A stretch of DNA of 64,000 nt, from assembly GCF_022581195.2 (NCBI RefSeq), contig NC_061456.1, positions 7,566,501 through 7,630,500 of the forward strand, given 5' to 3'. Made by a program: the position numbers and the translations under genes. The notes beneath the pieces were generated by a model. The model was not told the DNA's origin. It was given only the letters and a program-made list of their open reading frames with translations, and ran no database searches. How positions within the stretch are numbered: the stretch's first letter is position 1; the number at the start of each line of letters is the position of its first letter. This DNA comes from Helicoverpa zea (lineage: Eukaryota > Arthropoda > Insecta > Lepidoptera > Noctuidae). Positions 17,295 through 29,700 of the stretch are shown here, one piece after another.

Positions 17295-18621
17295 TTATGA
17301 TGCGTTCAACCATTCTATAAATCTACTAAATAACTTAAGTGCGACTTTGACAATTCTGTCCCAGAATCCTGGTTCTTCTTCCTCGTGTTGACTCGCCCCA
17401 GTCGGGTATTCATCATCGAAATTTTCCAACTGCCTTTTCTCACGATGCAAATCTTCAATGTCGTCGAGATTATCTATGAAAAATATGGAAATTGTTAGGT
17501 CAGTAGCCGATAGGTGCTACAACCACATTTACATTTACACAATTAATAACATTGGATTTTTATGTCTTTGTGAAACGATTTGCATCAATGAGTTAAAATT
17601 GACTGCATACTTTTTAAACCAGGATCTTTATAGATGGTGTGTTACTTACATGAAAGGCTAGGCGATTGAAGTGAAATCTGAAACGAAAAAAATAATAATT
17701 ACCTATTTATTTTTAAGTAGATACCTATTTGGCAGTGGTACCTAGGCATTTTAATTATTTTGCACGAGGTCTTTGGAACTCCATGAACAGAACATATATA
17801 AACATATAAAAAGGTATTTATTATATAAACGGAACGCCCTTTTTGTTTTAAAAACCATAAAACATATTTTTTTTCATTGTCTTACCTACAGAATCGTAAG
17901 GCCCACCTTTTTTTTATCGACGTCAAAAATCATCAAATGACCCCTCCCGCTGTGGGTTAGCAGCGGCGAGGGAGTGTCAGACTCTTACTGACTAAAAACC
18001 GTCGTGTTCCGTCGTGGGCCTTTTATGTGCCAGGGCCGCGGTATCTCTTTCGAACAACCCGCAGCCCCAGCAGATCGTAAGGCCCACCTTAGATAACTTT
18101 ACCCGTTGGTCTACTAGTGGACGAAAGCGCGACTAGCGTGCACGGGGACCCACGTTCGATTTCTAGGTTAACCCGAAATAGCGATAACCATTTATTTATT
18201 AGGTATCTAATAAAATAACACCTAATATGAGATAGCTGCTTTATACCGTTGACGAGTTCCCGCCTACAGTTTGTGGTAGACTATAGATTCATGAGCAGAT
18301 CCTGAGTTGGTGATAATGAAAAATCTGTTTTGATTATTAACATCGAACTTTTTTCCTATTAATTAAGTAGGACTCAAAATTTAAATTGACCATATGAATT
18401 ATTTCCCAGTAAAAGAACCTCGGTACAGACAGACAGAAGTTCGGATTTAAATACCTACCTTAACGTTTTCTTGTGTCTGACCTTTTAGGTACTTGGATAA
18501 AATATTTTGAAATTGAATAATAACTAAGAGAAGGTTATTATGAATATTCACTTACTTGATATGCCAATACACAGGAATAAAATAATGACAAAAGAGCGAG
18601 AGTTAACACTAGCGTCTTCAT
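17295..18621 (-). CDS. Small secreted peptide precursor, three exons including a 28-nt microexon
   Basis: I do not recognise this protein. On the - strand, exon 1 (18621-18556) begins with ATG and encodes a signal peptide (MKTLVLTLALLSLFYSCVLA, likely cut after Ala20). It ends at a consensus GTAAGT. Exon 2 (17677-17650) is 28 nt, with a pyrimidine-rich acceptor and GTAAGT donor. Exon 3 (17473-17295) carries the rest and a TAA that overlaps an AATAAA. The phases join only with the microexon included, giving 90 residues. Residues 42-45 are REKR, a furin-type site. After it come an acidic stretch with four Glu in a row (62-65) and an amphipathic segment (68-87, FWDRIVKVALKLFSRFIEWL). There is no Cys outside the signal peptide. 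The layout resembles insect secreted effector or prohormone-type peptides; the function is unknown. A TATA box lies upstream, and intron 1 holds a retroposon. Confidence 0.72.
17893..18090 (-). mobile_element. 5'-truncated retroposon with 17-bp target duplication
   Basis: The body (17910-18073) is flanked by the identical 17-mer ATCGTAAGGCCCACCTT at 17893-17909 and 18074-18090. The poly(T) at its left is the poly(A) tail on the - strand, so this is a target-primed insertion in - orientation. The body (CGACGTCAAAAATCATCAAA, GGGTTAGCAGCGG, AAAACCGTCGTGTTCCGTC) is shared with the longer copy at 23451. It lies in intron 1 of the secreted peptide gene. The DNA next to the right duplication (about 18095-18175) looks like the tRNA-derived head of an older SINE. 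Confidence 0.85.
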
Positions 18622-18670
18622 GTCTCCGGTTTCAGTCACCACTTTGATTCACCATGACTGTGAACTTGCC

Positions 18671-18678
18671 TTTTATAC
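18671..18678 (-). promoter_or_regulatory. TATA box of the secreted peptide gene
   Basis: On the - strand TATAAAAG (18678-18671) lies 50 bases before the ATG at 18621, implying a 5' UTR of only about 20-25 nt. This spacing is common in short, strongly inducible insect genes and supports the gene call. Confidence 0.55.
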
Positions 18679-18819
18679 GAGGGCGTGGCTTCGCCTGATT
18701 GTAGCGGAAAATCATGGTTTGCATTATCATCACTACAAAACATGGTTTTTAGAGCCCTTTTTAGAGTTCTGCGCTCTCAGAGGTCTTCGGTTAATAAAGT
18801 ACCTATTAGGTAATATGTG

Positions 18820-18990
18820 GTGGTCTGAAAAGTTTCCGACCGAACAAAGATATGTCGCAGTCAACTGTTCAAGTAGCCATTCAATCAAACAGCCAGACCT
18901 TAGCCTGAAAACTAATTTAGCTACTTGAGCTACCCTAAATTCCAAAGTGGTAAATGATGGTGGGTACTGAGGCCCATATAAAAAGTCCAA
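18820..18990. repeat. Probable DNA-transposon or dispersed-repeat fragment
   Basis: The stretch beginning GGTGGTCTGAAAAGTTTCC, with GTCGCAGTCAACTGTTC, looks to me like a widespread lepidopteran mobile-element end. I cannot name the family with certainty. It has no intact coding content. Confidence 0.3.
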
Positions 18991-19610
18991 CTCATTTCAT
19001 TAGCATAGGTGTATTGTCCTGCAAAAACAAAAAACTATATAACAGCATTTCTTCCAGTTTCTCATCGATGTAGACTCACTCATACGGCTGATGGAGGTAC
19101 AGAACCACTGATGTACCAGACGTAAGCGCACTTGACCGTTTTTTTTTGTTTATTGACAATCTTTTCAGAGCCGTAATAGCCATTGCATGCATGGCTCTGT
19201 GTGTATGTTTTGTCAGGTAGGTACCTACTTTTGAGGTACATAGTTGTTAAGGTTATCATTTTGGGAATAACATGTAGGTAGGTAGGTACGTGTACCTACG
19301 TACTAGATAGTACCTACTAGGTGTTTTCTGCAGTTTTGTCGCGACTCTGGGAAACTGCTGCGCGCACCCGTATAAAAAGTAGTCTGTATCTTTCTTCGAA
19401 GAAGAGCCCCTGGCTCAGTTAGTGCTGCGCGGATCGATCGATCACTAAAACACTGTTACGTGTTAAACAGCTATATAAGTACCTAAAAAAGCAAAACATT
19501 TTCATTTCGATCAACACTTTCTGAGATAAGCGCGTACAATCGGTAGCACGGTGGGAGCTGTGTTTATCAACCCAGCCCCTACTTACAGCCTTACGTGAAT
19601 TATATAAATA

Positions 19611-19795
19611 ACTAGCTTCTGCCAGCGGTTTCACCCGCATCCCGTGGGAACTACTTCCCGTACTGGGATAAAAAGTAGCCTATAGCCTTCCTCGATAAAT
19701 GGGCTATCTAACACTGACCAGTAGTTCCTGAGATTAGCGCGTTCAAACAAACAAACAAACAAACTCTTCAGCTTTATAATATTAGTATAGATAAT
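19611..19795 (+). repeat. SINE-like dispersed repeat
   Basis: The sequence runs from GCGGTTTCACCCGCATCCCG through GGGATAAAAAGTAGCCTATA and GACCAGTAGTTCCTGAGATT to an (AAAC)n tract. It ends TTTATAATATTAGTATAGAT. The same order, more diverged, recurs at 39835-40035. It is a common short interspersed family of Lepidoptera. Confidence 0.75.
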
Positions 19796-19829
19796 AGGTA
19801 CTTAAGGGCTGTTTAAGAGAGCCGGTAAT

Positions 19830-19952
19830 TCTTACTTATAAACGTTGCTTAGGCATGTCTTAACTAACATTTAATCACTACTTAAGGCTTTAAGTAGTAA
19901 TTAGTTAAAATGATGCTAGAAGATGATTAGAGATTTTTATAAGTAAGGCTGA
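19830..19952. mobile_element. Palindromic MITE
   Basis: CTTACTTATAAA at the left and TTTATAAGTAAG at the right are inverted ends. The inside is also largely self-complementary (AACTAACATTTAATCACTACTTAA against TTAAGTAGTAATTAGTTAA). It is short and non-coding. Confidence 0.6.
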
Positions 19953-20948
19953 TTGTCTTTTACCACAACCAGTATTTAGTACGACTAATTTAAACACATG
20001 TGGGGTTGCTCTCTTCGCGCTTGCTCCTTTTTGTTATTTGATAGGAATCTTTTATCTTTTTTGGGTCTGTACCTACTCTCTCTCTGCTCGCTCCATGTTG
20101 TCTGTGTTTACTTTTTGAGTCCTCAAAGTGACGAAAAAATTCGGGCTCATTTTTCTAATTTTCATCTAAGTACGTAGATACTCATACCAACATAAGATTC
20201 TAGAAGGTACCTACGTCGTGTGTGTTTTCATTAACTGAAACGACCTTGTCGATTCAGTTGCATGTTCCGCATGAAAGCATGCATACAATAGAATACTGGA
20301 CACTGTATCATAGGCGTGTACTCGGACGGAAATGACCAGTCATCGCCACGTAATTCCATGGAAATCAACATTACTTACTTATATGTTTAATTAAACCACG
20401 ATATGTTTTATGATGACTTTGGTGTATTTATCAGAGAGGTACCTACTTACCGGTGTGGCGTTGTTGCATACATAAGCCACACCTCATATTATAAAGGCAG
20501 GAGTATCTGTTTTTTGTTTCTACGCAAATGCTACTGGATGGATTTTGATGAAACTTGATAAACAATCATAATTATAATGCCTGGCTTACTGCTATAGACC
20601 GTCCAGAAATTGAGCAAGTAGGTACCTATTCTCTAGAAAGCAAGTTCTTGGCTGAATATGTTTTTGTACATTAATCAAGTGCTTGATTGCCATGCAAAAC
20701 ATTTTTAAACCCTTTCTTATATTATAAAAAGAAAATAAACTCTTCAGCTGAAGACATTTAAATGAAATAGCAAATGGATATAAGTAGCACAGAAAGAGCA
20801 AACTATTGTTGAAATTTTGCATACATACATGATAGGTATCAATCAATATTTCCTCATTTAGATTTAGAATGCAGTTTAAAGAAAAAAAACAAAAGTTGAA
20901 ATATTAAACACATTTTAATTAAGACCATTATTAACTAAACCTACTACA

Positions 20949-22506
20949 TTACTTCTTGGACCCTCCAAAGCCGGAGAAACCCATTATCTGGGCCAGTTCA
21001 GACTGTGCTGGACTATCTTCAGGATCCTCAGACTCCATGAGCTTGCGCTTCTTGTCACGACGTCGTTCCCGACGCTGTTCCTTAACCCTGGCTTCTTCTT
21101 CCGCTGCTTCTCTCAGTCTGGTGTCTAACTCATATTCACGCTTCTTTTCCTCTAGTTTACGCTTGTTCATTGCAAATCGTGCTTTGACCTGTAATTTGAA
21201 TTATATACATTTGAATAGGCATCCTTATTAATGTTATAAAACTTTATGTAAGTTTTTGTGTTTGGCTGGACTACCCTTTATATGTGTAAGGGAGGCTTTC
21301 CCTGTATGTGTGGGTGAAACAGAATTTAATACTTATATTCTAATAAGCGAAAATACAACATGGCAAAACACTTCAAATAAATTTTACTAATATATTAACA
21401 TCTCTGGGTCAGCAGTTATTATATGACACTGGAAAATGAATTGTGTCTCATGTATATTTGCACACCAGCAAATATCATTACATCATACACAGATTTCTCA
21501 TGTAATGGTCAAGTGCTGTTATTATTTAAAATAAAAAACTCCTATTGTATGTAAATTGAGGGCCACTTCATGAGAAACACGAAATATTTCAAGTGATATA
21601 GTCTAATCTGGAAGACCTCGACATAACTCATTATTTTTACAACTACTTAGGGCATATCCCACCAATTTAGGGCTGTTTTCAAACCAAACTGACTGTCAGC
21701 TGCAGAATGTGAGCAGGCTATCTACCTATCTATATATGTAATAACATATGATCAGTTATTCATATGCAGAAAAAAAAGTGAATATGTATGAAAATACAAT
21801 AAACGGTGTACCGTTCGCTCACTTAGTTTGGTTTGAACTCAACCTTAGGGTTCATTTCTCAAGCTTAATAATTTGAATCTACTAACCTGATCCAAGGAAC
21901 TCCTTTCAATTTTCATGGACATGCCAAGATTACGTTGATGCTTTTTGCCATTGATGTGGTCCAAAAAGTTGATAGAATCTTTGACAACACAATCACAGAC
22001 ATTGCAGTAGTAACCTCCGGACTGCGAGGTGGGTGTGTTCTTTGTGATCACAACGCTTTTACCAAGCTTGGAATCTAAGTCAACTTTATAGTCTCGTTGT
22101 TTGAGGAGCTCTCTCTTTATAGGTGGGGCTGAAAAGTTCCATGATATTGGTTAGTTATTATTGTTGTAAGATGACGTAAATGATATTATATTTAATATAC
22201 TGTTCATGAGTGGAGACGTTAAATATGTCAACGAGTTTGAACAACGCGATATAACTCAGAACAATGAAAGGTTTTTACATCAAGCTTGTTTCTTTTAAAG
22301 TTGCTACTGTTGTTTGTTAATGTAATGAGGGTTCAGTGTTCAGGCTTTTGCCTTACAAAATATGGTCTTATTGACAGGTGAGTAAGATTACCTTTCTTTT
22401 TAGCACGTTCTTCTTCTTCTATTTCAGCTTTTAACCGATCTGCTGCAATTCTTTCGAATTCATCCTTGTCCCATTTTCTACGATGATCGTCTGGTCTCAT
22501 CGTCAT
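20949..22506 (-). CDS. ZMAT2: Zinc finger matrin-type protein 2 (Snu23-like spliceosome protein)
   Basis: Three exons on the - strand: 22506-22392, 22128-21887 and 21188-20949. They give 198 residues, almost the length of the vertebrate protein. The start is ATG ACG ATG; the second Met precedes RPDDHRRKWDKDEF. Residues 80-102 form one U1-like matrin-type zinc finger, with Cys80, Cys83, His96 and His102 (YYCNVCDC, HINGKKHQRN). The C-terminal third is a Lys/Arg/Glu-rich coiled helix (KRKLEEKKREYELDTRLREA) ending in GFSGFGGSKK. ZMAT2 (yeast Snu23) is a component of the pre-catalytic B spliceosome and acts near the 5' splice site in the nucleus. Both introns are short to moderate and have GT/AG ends. 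Confidence 0.95.
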
Positions 22507-23440
22507 CTTGGCGGATTGTGTCTATGTCTAAGGGCACGGAAAAATAGTTGTATTGCTTCTGTTTATATGGGTTATTTATTTCGTCAACAATAAAAATATA
22601 CGCAACGCTAAAATGAGGGCAATGTTTTGTGAATTTAATTTGACATAATTGACATGTCATAAAATGTCACTGTCACTTTCATTTCCATCGCCAACGCGTT
22701 TGTGGTCCAGCTTTTTTCCTGGTAAAGACTCTTTTGGTAACCTTGCATATTAATCTTACATTTGCAAGATTGTATGAATGTATAACGGATTTCAAAATGT
22801 TAACAGTATTTAATAACGTGTCTTACTGCTACATAAACGTGGAATTGATGTTTGACTTCGTAAAAAAATCAACTCTCCAAGAAATCAGCTTAGTTATAGT
22901 GTTCTCTTCTGAATGATCATTTATCTCAGTTCGGGTTTAGATATGTACGGGTTTTAGTTCCTTTAACTTAAGCAAGATGGCGCTACTCACATATAAACTG
23001 CAGTAAGGAAGAAGAACATTATTCAAATTAATTTTTAAGTACCTACCTAAGTATAGTACCTTTATTTAATAAAAAGGTAAAAACCACGATCTAATCGATT
23101 AATCGATCGAATAATAGGTATTACCCGGGTATATTATGTAGGTAGGTATTTGTATTTTTAAATAAATGAAGCAACAGCATCAAACAAAATCCTAATAAAT
23201 GGTCATCAGAGTACCTACCTAATACAAGTCCGAGGAACGGCTGATGAGACAAAGTGACGACATTACGAAGGGAGCGGGAAAAACTGATGGGGGTAATGAC
23301 GCTCAACGCTGAGTATCCAATAAAAAGAGTTGATGAGGGACCGACACTCCTATAACGTTGTAAGAACATCAATTTATTGGCTTTGAATGTTATTTAATCG
23401 ATTTCAGTTTGAATTTAGATGTAAACGCAGATTTTGTAGC
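22507..23440. other. Intergenic DNA upstream of ZMAT2
   Basis: The first 180 bases contain TGACAT/ATGTCA words and probably hold the ZMAT2 promoter. The rest is AT-rich with TACCTAC words. A stretch at 23121-23372 is open on the - strand and looks repeat-derived. I see no supported gene. Confidence 0.4.
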
Positions 23441-23450
23441 AATAGGGCTT

Positions 23451-23775
23451 TTTTTTTTTTTTTTTTTTTTCCGACGTCAAAAATCATCAAATGACCCCTC
23501 CCGCTGTGGGTTAGCAGCGGAGAGGGAGTGTCAGATTCTTACTGACTAAAAACCGTCGTGTTCCGTCATAGGCCTTTTATGTACCAGGGCCGCGGTATCT
23601 CTTTCGAACAACCCGCAGCCCCGGCAGGCCTTGGCCCTGCTGGGCCCCGCTGGGGTTGCTGACATCTCTTTGAGGAGCGCGTGGAACAACGCGCGTCGTC
23701 GACACGGGTCTGTCGTCTAAGCAGACAGAAAGACGATGCGAAACGGTGCGAAATCATTGCGCAATAAAAAAAAAA
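23451..23775 (-). mobile_element. Longer copy of the poly(A) retroposon
   Basis: A run of about 21 T at 23450-23470 (the poly(A) tail on the - strand) is followed by the same CGACGTCAAAAATCATCAAA and CGGTATCTCTTTCGAACAAC blocks as the copy at 17910. This copy extends about 150 bases further, through a GC-rich CAGGCCTTGGCCCTGCTGGG part, to an A run at about 23765. The shared 3' end and variable 5' truncation fit LINE-type or SINE retroposition. I could not define a target duplication. Confidence 0.75.
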
Positions 23776-26700
23776 AAAATATATTCGTAATTCTTGACCC
23801 GATATCCCAAAACCATCTACCAGAGCTCATGATCACTTACTAAACATTATCTATTATGTAGTTGTCATAGATAGGAAGCATCAGTGATTTATTAGCTTAC
23901 CGCACTGTACCTACAGGTAGGTAGGCCCTACTAAAGGTAGGTAGGGGCAAATGATAATGTCTCTGATAATTTCAGCAGGTGAGAAATGTTCAGGTAGCCA
24001 AGTACTTAAAGCATACAGTAGGAACTTAGGTACTGCAACTTGCCATTATTAGGTAGTATTTTCTAACGCTGGTTACCTGGTTACGCACTAACTGGCGCTA
24101 CAAACTTTTAATTTAGAAATATTCAATTGGAGTCTAATTGCAAGCAATTCATTTCAAAGAGATTCCCTCTTAAAGATACCCATACGTCTTTCCTCTTTTA
24201 GGCGCATTCAGCTGTAAACCTCAACCTGTGTAGGGAAATAAAAATAAATACGAAAATGTTGTAGATGTAGCAAAATATAATACAGCAGTGCTCATAGACA
24301 AGCATGGGTTAATGCGACGCGATTTGGGACAAGAAGCCTGACGAAGTGACGTCATGAAGAGAACGAGCGCGGCCGCGCGACCGTGACACATGGCATGACT
24401 ATAATATTATTATGACGAGAAATTTCTTCATTTTGCCCTTTTTGCCGGCGAGATAGCAGTTATCTATCATGTCTCTTGTTTTTTGCTGTAGTACCTACGT
24501 AGTTTATTTATGAAAGTAAATATTGGCTTCATTTTGTTTTGTAGAGTTTACGCTTTAAATGTTACATTTTTGTTGTAAATTATACTCACCTATTATGTTT
24601 TAATGACACAAGTTCATACACGATTCGTAAACGTAAGTTGAATAATGGGTTTAAACATAATTATACCTAGTAAAGAAAAAAAAGTTATAAAGCCTCTGTC
24701 TCAGCTTCCTTTCAGGTCTACTGACATCTAATCAAGTTGGGGATAGTAAAAATATTTGTAAACGACATGTACCTATGTACATCTACTACCAGATACAATA
24801 TTCTACGCAGCTACGAAGTTATAATAATGCTACGAAACGGCTACGAGCTGCCTATGATTTGGCTACATGTGGCTACGAAGAGGTATTGAAAAAGGTGATA
24901 AGAATGTATGTAGTTACAATGTAGCTAATTTATTTTGTGCCTACAGGTGCCTACATAAATATACACGTTCGTAAATATAATATACCTCTTTCATAGTAAG
25001 TTATAGTCGTAGATTGTCTATTATCCGATAAATAGACTCTTGTTTATAAAAAGTTAACAATATTGGCACCTACACTGTTCGATAATAAACTGGTTTAGGT
25101 ATACTCGCACACCGTTTAACGTAAACCGTTTTTTTCAGTCGCTTCCAATGTAGATTGCATTGGTCCCATGAGGGGACATAGCCTGAAAGAATTGACGAGG
25201 AAGGGTGAACCCGTGAAGCGAGATCCAACACACGTCGAGTGTGTGACAAATTGACTTCACCAAATAAATTGGCACAATTTTCTTTACACGTCATCACCTT
25301 AACAGTCATTAAGCTAACGCTAAATCGTTGGTTCTTAACGTAAAAAGCCTCTTTTTCAGAGTATAAAGGGAGCCATTATAAAGATGAGTTCGTAAGTAGA
25401 CACTGGGATACTTTGCGACTTGGATCTATGTTAGAGTTAATGTGTGTGAGATACTGGCGTTATTTATCACCACTTACCGTGATACTTTGGCTTAATATTT
25501 TAACGGTTGATGTGTTATAACCGGAGGTCATTTATAATATTTCAAGCGGAAAAGCGGTAGAGCGAAGTAAGAACGAATTACAAGTTATAATGGATGTAAT
25601 CTTGGGTCGAATTGGTTTGACAACATTGAAGCGGCGCGGCGGTAATGTTCGTTGAACTGTGTGGATGTAAAACATGTCACTAGGGATTTGCATGAGATGT
25701 CTAGGTGTTGCGGCCGGCATCGAGCGAGCCGGAGAGAACGCCCCCGGCTGTTTCTGCTTCAATAAATCATCTCTATCTTACCTTCTAACGTATAATGAGG
25801 TTCGATTGTTTCGTTGAATATTTATAACGACGTCGGACCGCGAACGGGAATATATGTTCTGATATCGAACGCGTTATTACTTATGAGCTCAGGTGAGTAG
25901 GTATTTTACGAAGATAGCAGCAGTTTTACCTTTTTAAATTATACTTCAGGCTTGTCAACATTTTTGATAAAAATAATTAAATACGGTTTCGAGTAATCAA
26001 ACGGGTAGGTATTTACTAGTTTTCGCAACAAAATATTTATTGATATTAAGTTGGTCGTTGTTACAATCTATCTTAATATAAACCACGAGCAAACTTAATT
26101 CACCTATCACAAAGCGAGGAATTTCTAATAAATCTTGATACAGGTACATCATGAAATATGAAACTTAATATTCGACTCTATTCACTTATCAGTAGATAGA
26201 GTATTTTCCTGTTAACGCTATTTTTCACCATTAAAATTCAGCTAACAGGAACGCCACATCATTTTTAAAACCAACTCGAAACAAAAATATACAGTTCACA
26301 GTATAACGCTTTTCTAGCTGAAAGATCAATACTCTAAACTCAATCATTTATTCATAACCATCGGCTCGTTTCGGCCATTTTTCGGCAAATCTAGTAAAGC
26401 CATAGGTACTACGTTACAGACAAAGCACAAATGACATTCATTTACCATGGTATAAAATGAATCATATCAACACAATTTCAAGGAAAATTCTCTCAGAAAC
26501 GTTGCTCACTATCACATTCCGATAAAACATATTGAAAACAATTTGGAATGGAATTTTATCGACAGCTCTCGAGACCCGACTCTCTTACTCCTAAAACTAT
26601 CTTTGTACGTATTCTCAGCTGTCACAGCCATAATGTAGGTGTTATATAGACCAATAGGAACATTTATTATTAGTTTTATTGATTTACAGCTACTTTTTGA

Positions 26701-29700
26701 ACGATAAAATTCTGCCCAAATCGGGAGATCGAATTTAGTATATTATGATTATGAAGAATTTGGTGAAAATGAGAGTATTATTTTATGACCACCGTACCAT
26801 CACTTCATTAACTCGGCACATTTTGGCAATTCGCCCGGAAAATTACTTGATCACCGATAAGTACGAAGCTGCTCGCTGTTAGTTACTGACTAACAAGAAC
26901 ATTTTCCCTGTAGTGGTTGGTATACTTACTAAATTAGTTTATAATGTTATTGGAAAGCTAGAGATAGTTTGAAAGAAAAAGATTAGGAGAATATTATTAA
27001 ATATTTAACACCCAAAGCACTTTTCACATTGAAATAAATCTCCTCACGTTCCTACCAGTAGTGTTTACCTTTCCTAAATACCAGGATAGTCCGAGCTACG
27101 TGTTAGTAAACTGTTCCTAAGTATTTTACGAGCGTTTGTTGTGGTTTAGTTCAAACAATTGCAAGCCTCAGGCGGAATGTGTTCGGTGATTGTTACCGGG
27201 AATAAGTGCATTGTGGCGACCGATAGACAGCCGACAGGTAGTTATAGCCTTGTCTCACAATATAAAAATAAATGCTTTATAACTGAAAAGTTCTTCTGAA
27301 TAGAATTCTATACCATTTTGTTCTGAGTACCTAATAACCCAGATTTTTTGCTTTAATTTCCTTTCAATATCTAATTGGTTTAATAAAATTCAAATGCCCT
27401 AATAAAGGATATATTGTTCATAAAATGAAATCCAATAAGTATAAAAAGAAACAGGGAAAGGATGGTGATAAAAAACAAATGAAAACGGTCTCAAAATGGT
27501 ACATTTTCGTATCATCCCTTGTGTTTTAAATGACGCACCAATTTGTATTTTCGGACGGTAAAATTAATGCGTGTAGGGGAGATATGATGGGTTGTGGGAT
27601 TGGACTGCGATATATAATAAATATTTATTTCGAAGGTACTCGGTATTTATGATTGATGTGCCACATGGTGTAGTAATGCATGTTGTTCAATTAATACGAT
27701 ATGTACTTACTTACTTATTTAATATATATAACACAGTATTATTGACCTATATCGCAATATTGCATGTCTGAGAGGCAAGCGAGCGTAAAGCAGTATAGGA
27801 GCCATTGAAGAAGGACTGCTACTATTTGTGTGCATTCGTGCCGTGATGCTCAACTGTTAATGTTAGCCATAAATGTCCCGTATCTTTGCTCTATGTTACC
27901 TCTTATAGGTCTGTATAGATGGATCTTTACATCTAAGTACCTATGCTAATATGAACCGCCGAATTTGCTGATGAAAGTCATATAGTTTTAAAGAGTACTT
28001 GATGGTCATAAAAACGTATATTTTGCTACTTAATAAAAGAATCATTTAACCTAATGTTATCAACTTTACTTCGGACTTCACTCTAACTCGTGAAAAAAAT
28101 GTTGTTATAATTTCACAAAGAAACCATTGAACATTTTTGCTCCCCAATTAAAATTCGCGAAGCATTTGTCCGTAGTTTTGACATAAAGTCCATCAGAAGG
28201 CGCTTAACATTGTCTAAAGTAGTCTGAAGCGTTATAAAAGAACCTTGAACTAATGCGAATTCTGGAAATGTGCGAAGTCTTCCCGCTTGGGCACAGTTCC
28301 TACACAGTAACATTTGGTACATGTTTCTACAGATTGGTAGCAAGTAGGTGCCTTTATTAGGTCTTAACGACAAAAAAAATATACCTGGTTGAATTTAATG
28401 GATATTGTTAAAAATAACGATGCCTGGGTGTTTGGTAATAAATTTAAATAAAGACTGAAAAAAATATTGTACCTGTAAGTTTTCGATTTTCGAAGGTTGG
28501 ACTTTCAAACTTAAAGGATCGTTGTGGCATATTTCTGATAGGTTGACCCATACATAATGAGTTTTAAAGTATTTATGATATCATGGACGCAAGGGACGTC
28601 CTTACGTATTTCGTAGCTTTGGGTACAAAGTTTCAGTAGTAATTAAGTAAGGCGAGGTTCAGGCTTCAACCAATCTCTTATATAAACAGTTTTACCGGAA
28701 ATCATGTGCGTGAAAACATAACACATTCACATCAAGTTTCTTTCATCGCAGCGCTTATTACGCTTTTTTCTCATATCTTTAGTCGTTTATTTACGAGTCC
28801 GTGAGGGTAGCAATTTTCTCCTAAAAATGTTAAATAAAATTCCACAGCCTCGAATGTATTTCTGAAACCTTTATTTGGTATCAAATGTTGAGGAAATATC
28901 TTATTGGCAAATATTTAGACCCAATATTTTTCATTCATTAATTCGTTGTAAAAGCGACATTCGTTTTCCCTTTATTTCTGAAAAAAAAAATCAAGGCAAG
29001 TACTTACAGTCTTAGAGGAAACTTAAACGTCTTCTCAGTTATATTGTTTTGGCACTCGATCATTTTTATGGCTTCTTCGGCGTTGATAATATAATACTTA
29101 ACATTGATTTAAATTAAGTTGAGCATCAGTAGGTAATTTTGAATACGTCAGAGATCAGCATTGAAAATATTGAACAATCGTATGGATTTACCATTGAAAA
29201 ATTATTGGGATCAAACCTCAGTGGATTACTTACGAACATCCGATGCAGGTGGATTTGTTGAACTAAGGGTTTAATCGTATAAGTACTTCAATATCCCGAA
29301 GCTATGAAAGTGGTTCAATTATTTCTGTTCACGATTGTACCAGTTCTTTTATAATATTCATTTGCACCATCAACTCATATTACGTAATGTCAATTAGTTA
29401 TGAAGTTACCCAGGAAAAACTATTTTCCATATAGGTACTTCAGATTGTTGAGGTATATGACTATCTATATAGTGTTTCAAATAGGCCTATAAAAGCTCTT
29501 TCGAAACGTCATTCTATTTGCACGATTCCCAGAACCATAGACACTCGTTTTATTTGGAAGTGATGGGTTTTCAGAGAAGTAACTAAATAATCCGTTCCTA
29601 TGACACAAAACGAATCTAGCCATACTTAGTGAAAACTTTTGTGAATTGACTGAAAAATTTGGAGGGATTTTTTTTTACAGAGATTATAATTATTTACTAA

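Noticed and set aside
18095..18175. tRNA gene
   Set aside because: A-box- and B-box-like words are present but the cloverleaf does not close. It fits the tRNA-derived head of a SINE better.
19369..19376. TATAAAAAG as a promoter for a further + strand gene
   Set aside because: The surrounding sequence looks like a decayed copy of the SINE family at 19611, and no ORF or splice structure follows.
22734..22916. Small divergent gene upstream of ZMAT2
   Set aside because: The frame lacks an ATG start and conserved features; composition is that of AT-rich intergenic DNA.
25362..25395. AG-flanked short exon with ATG before a GTAAGT
   Set aside because: The TATA-like word is only about 14 bases from the ATG and no downstream exon could be identified.
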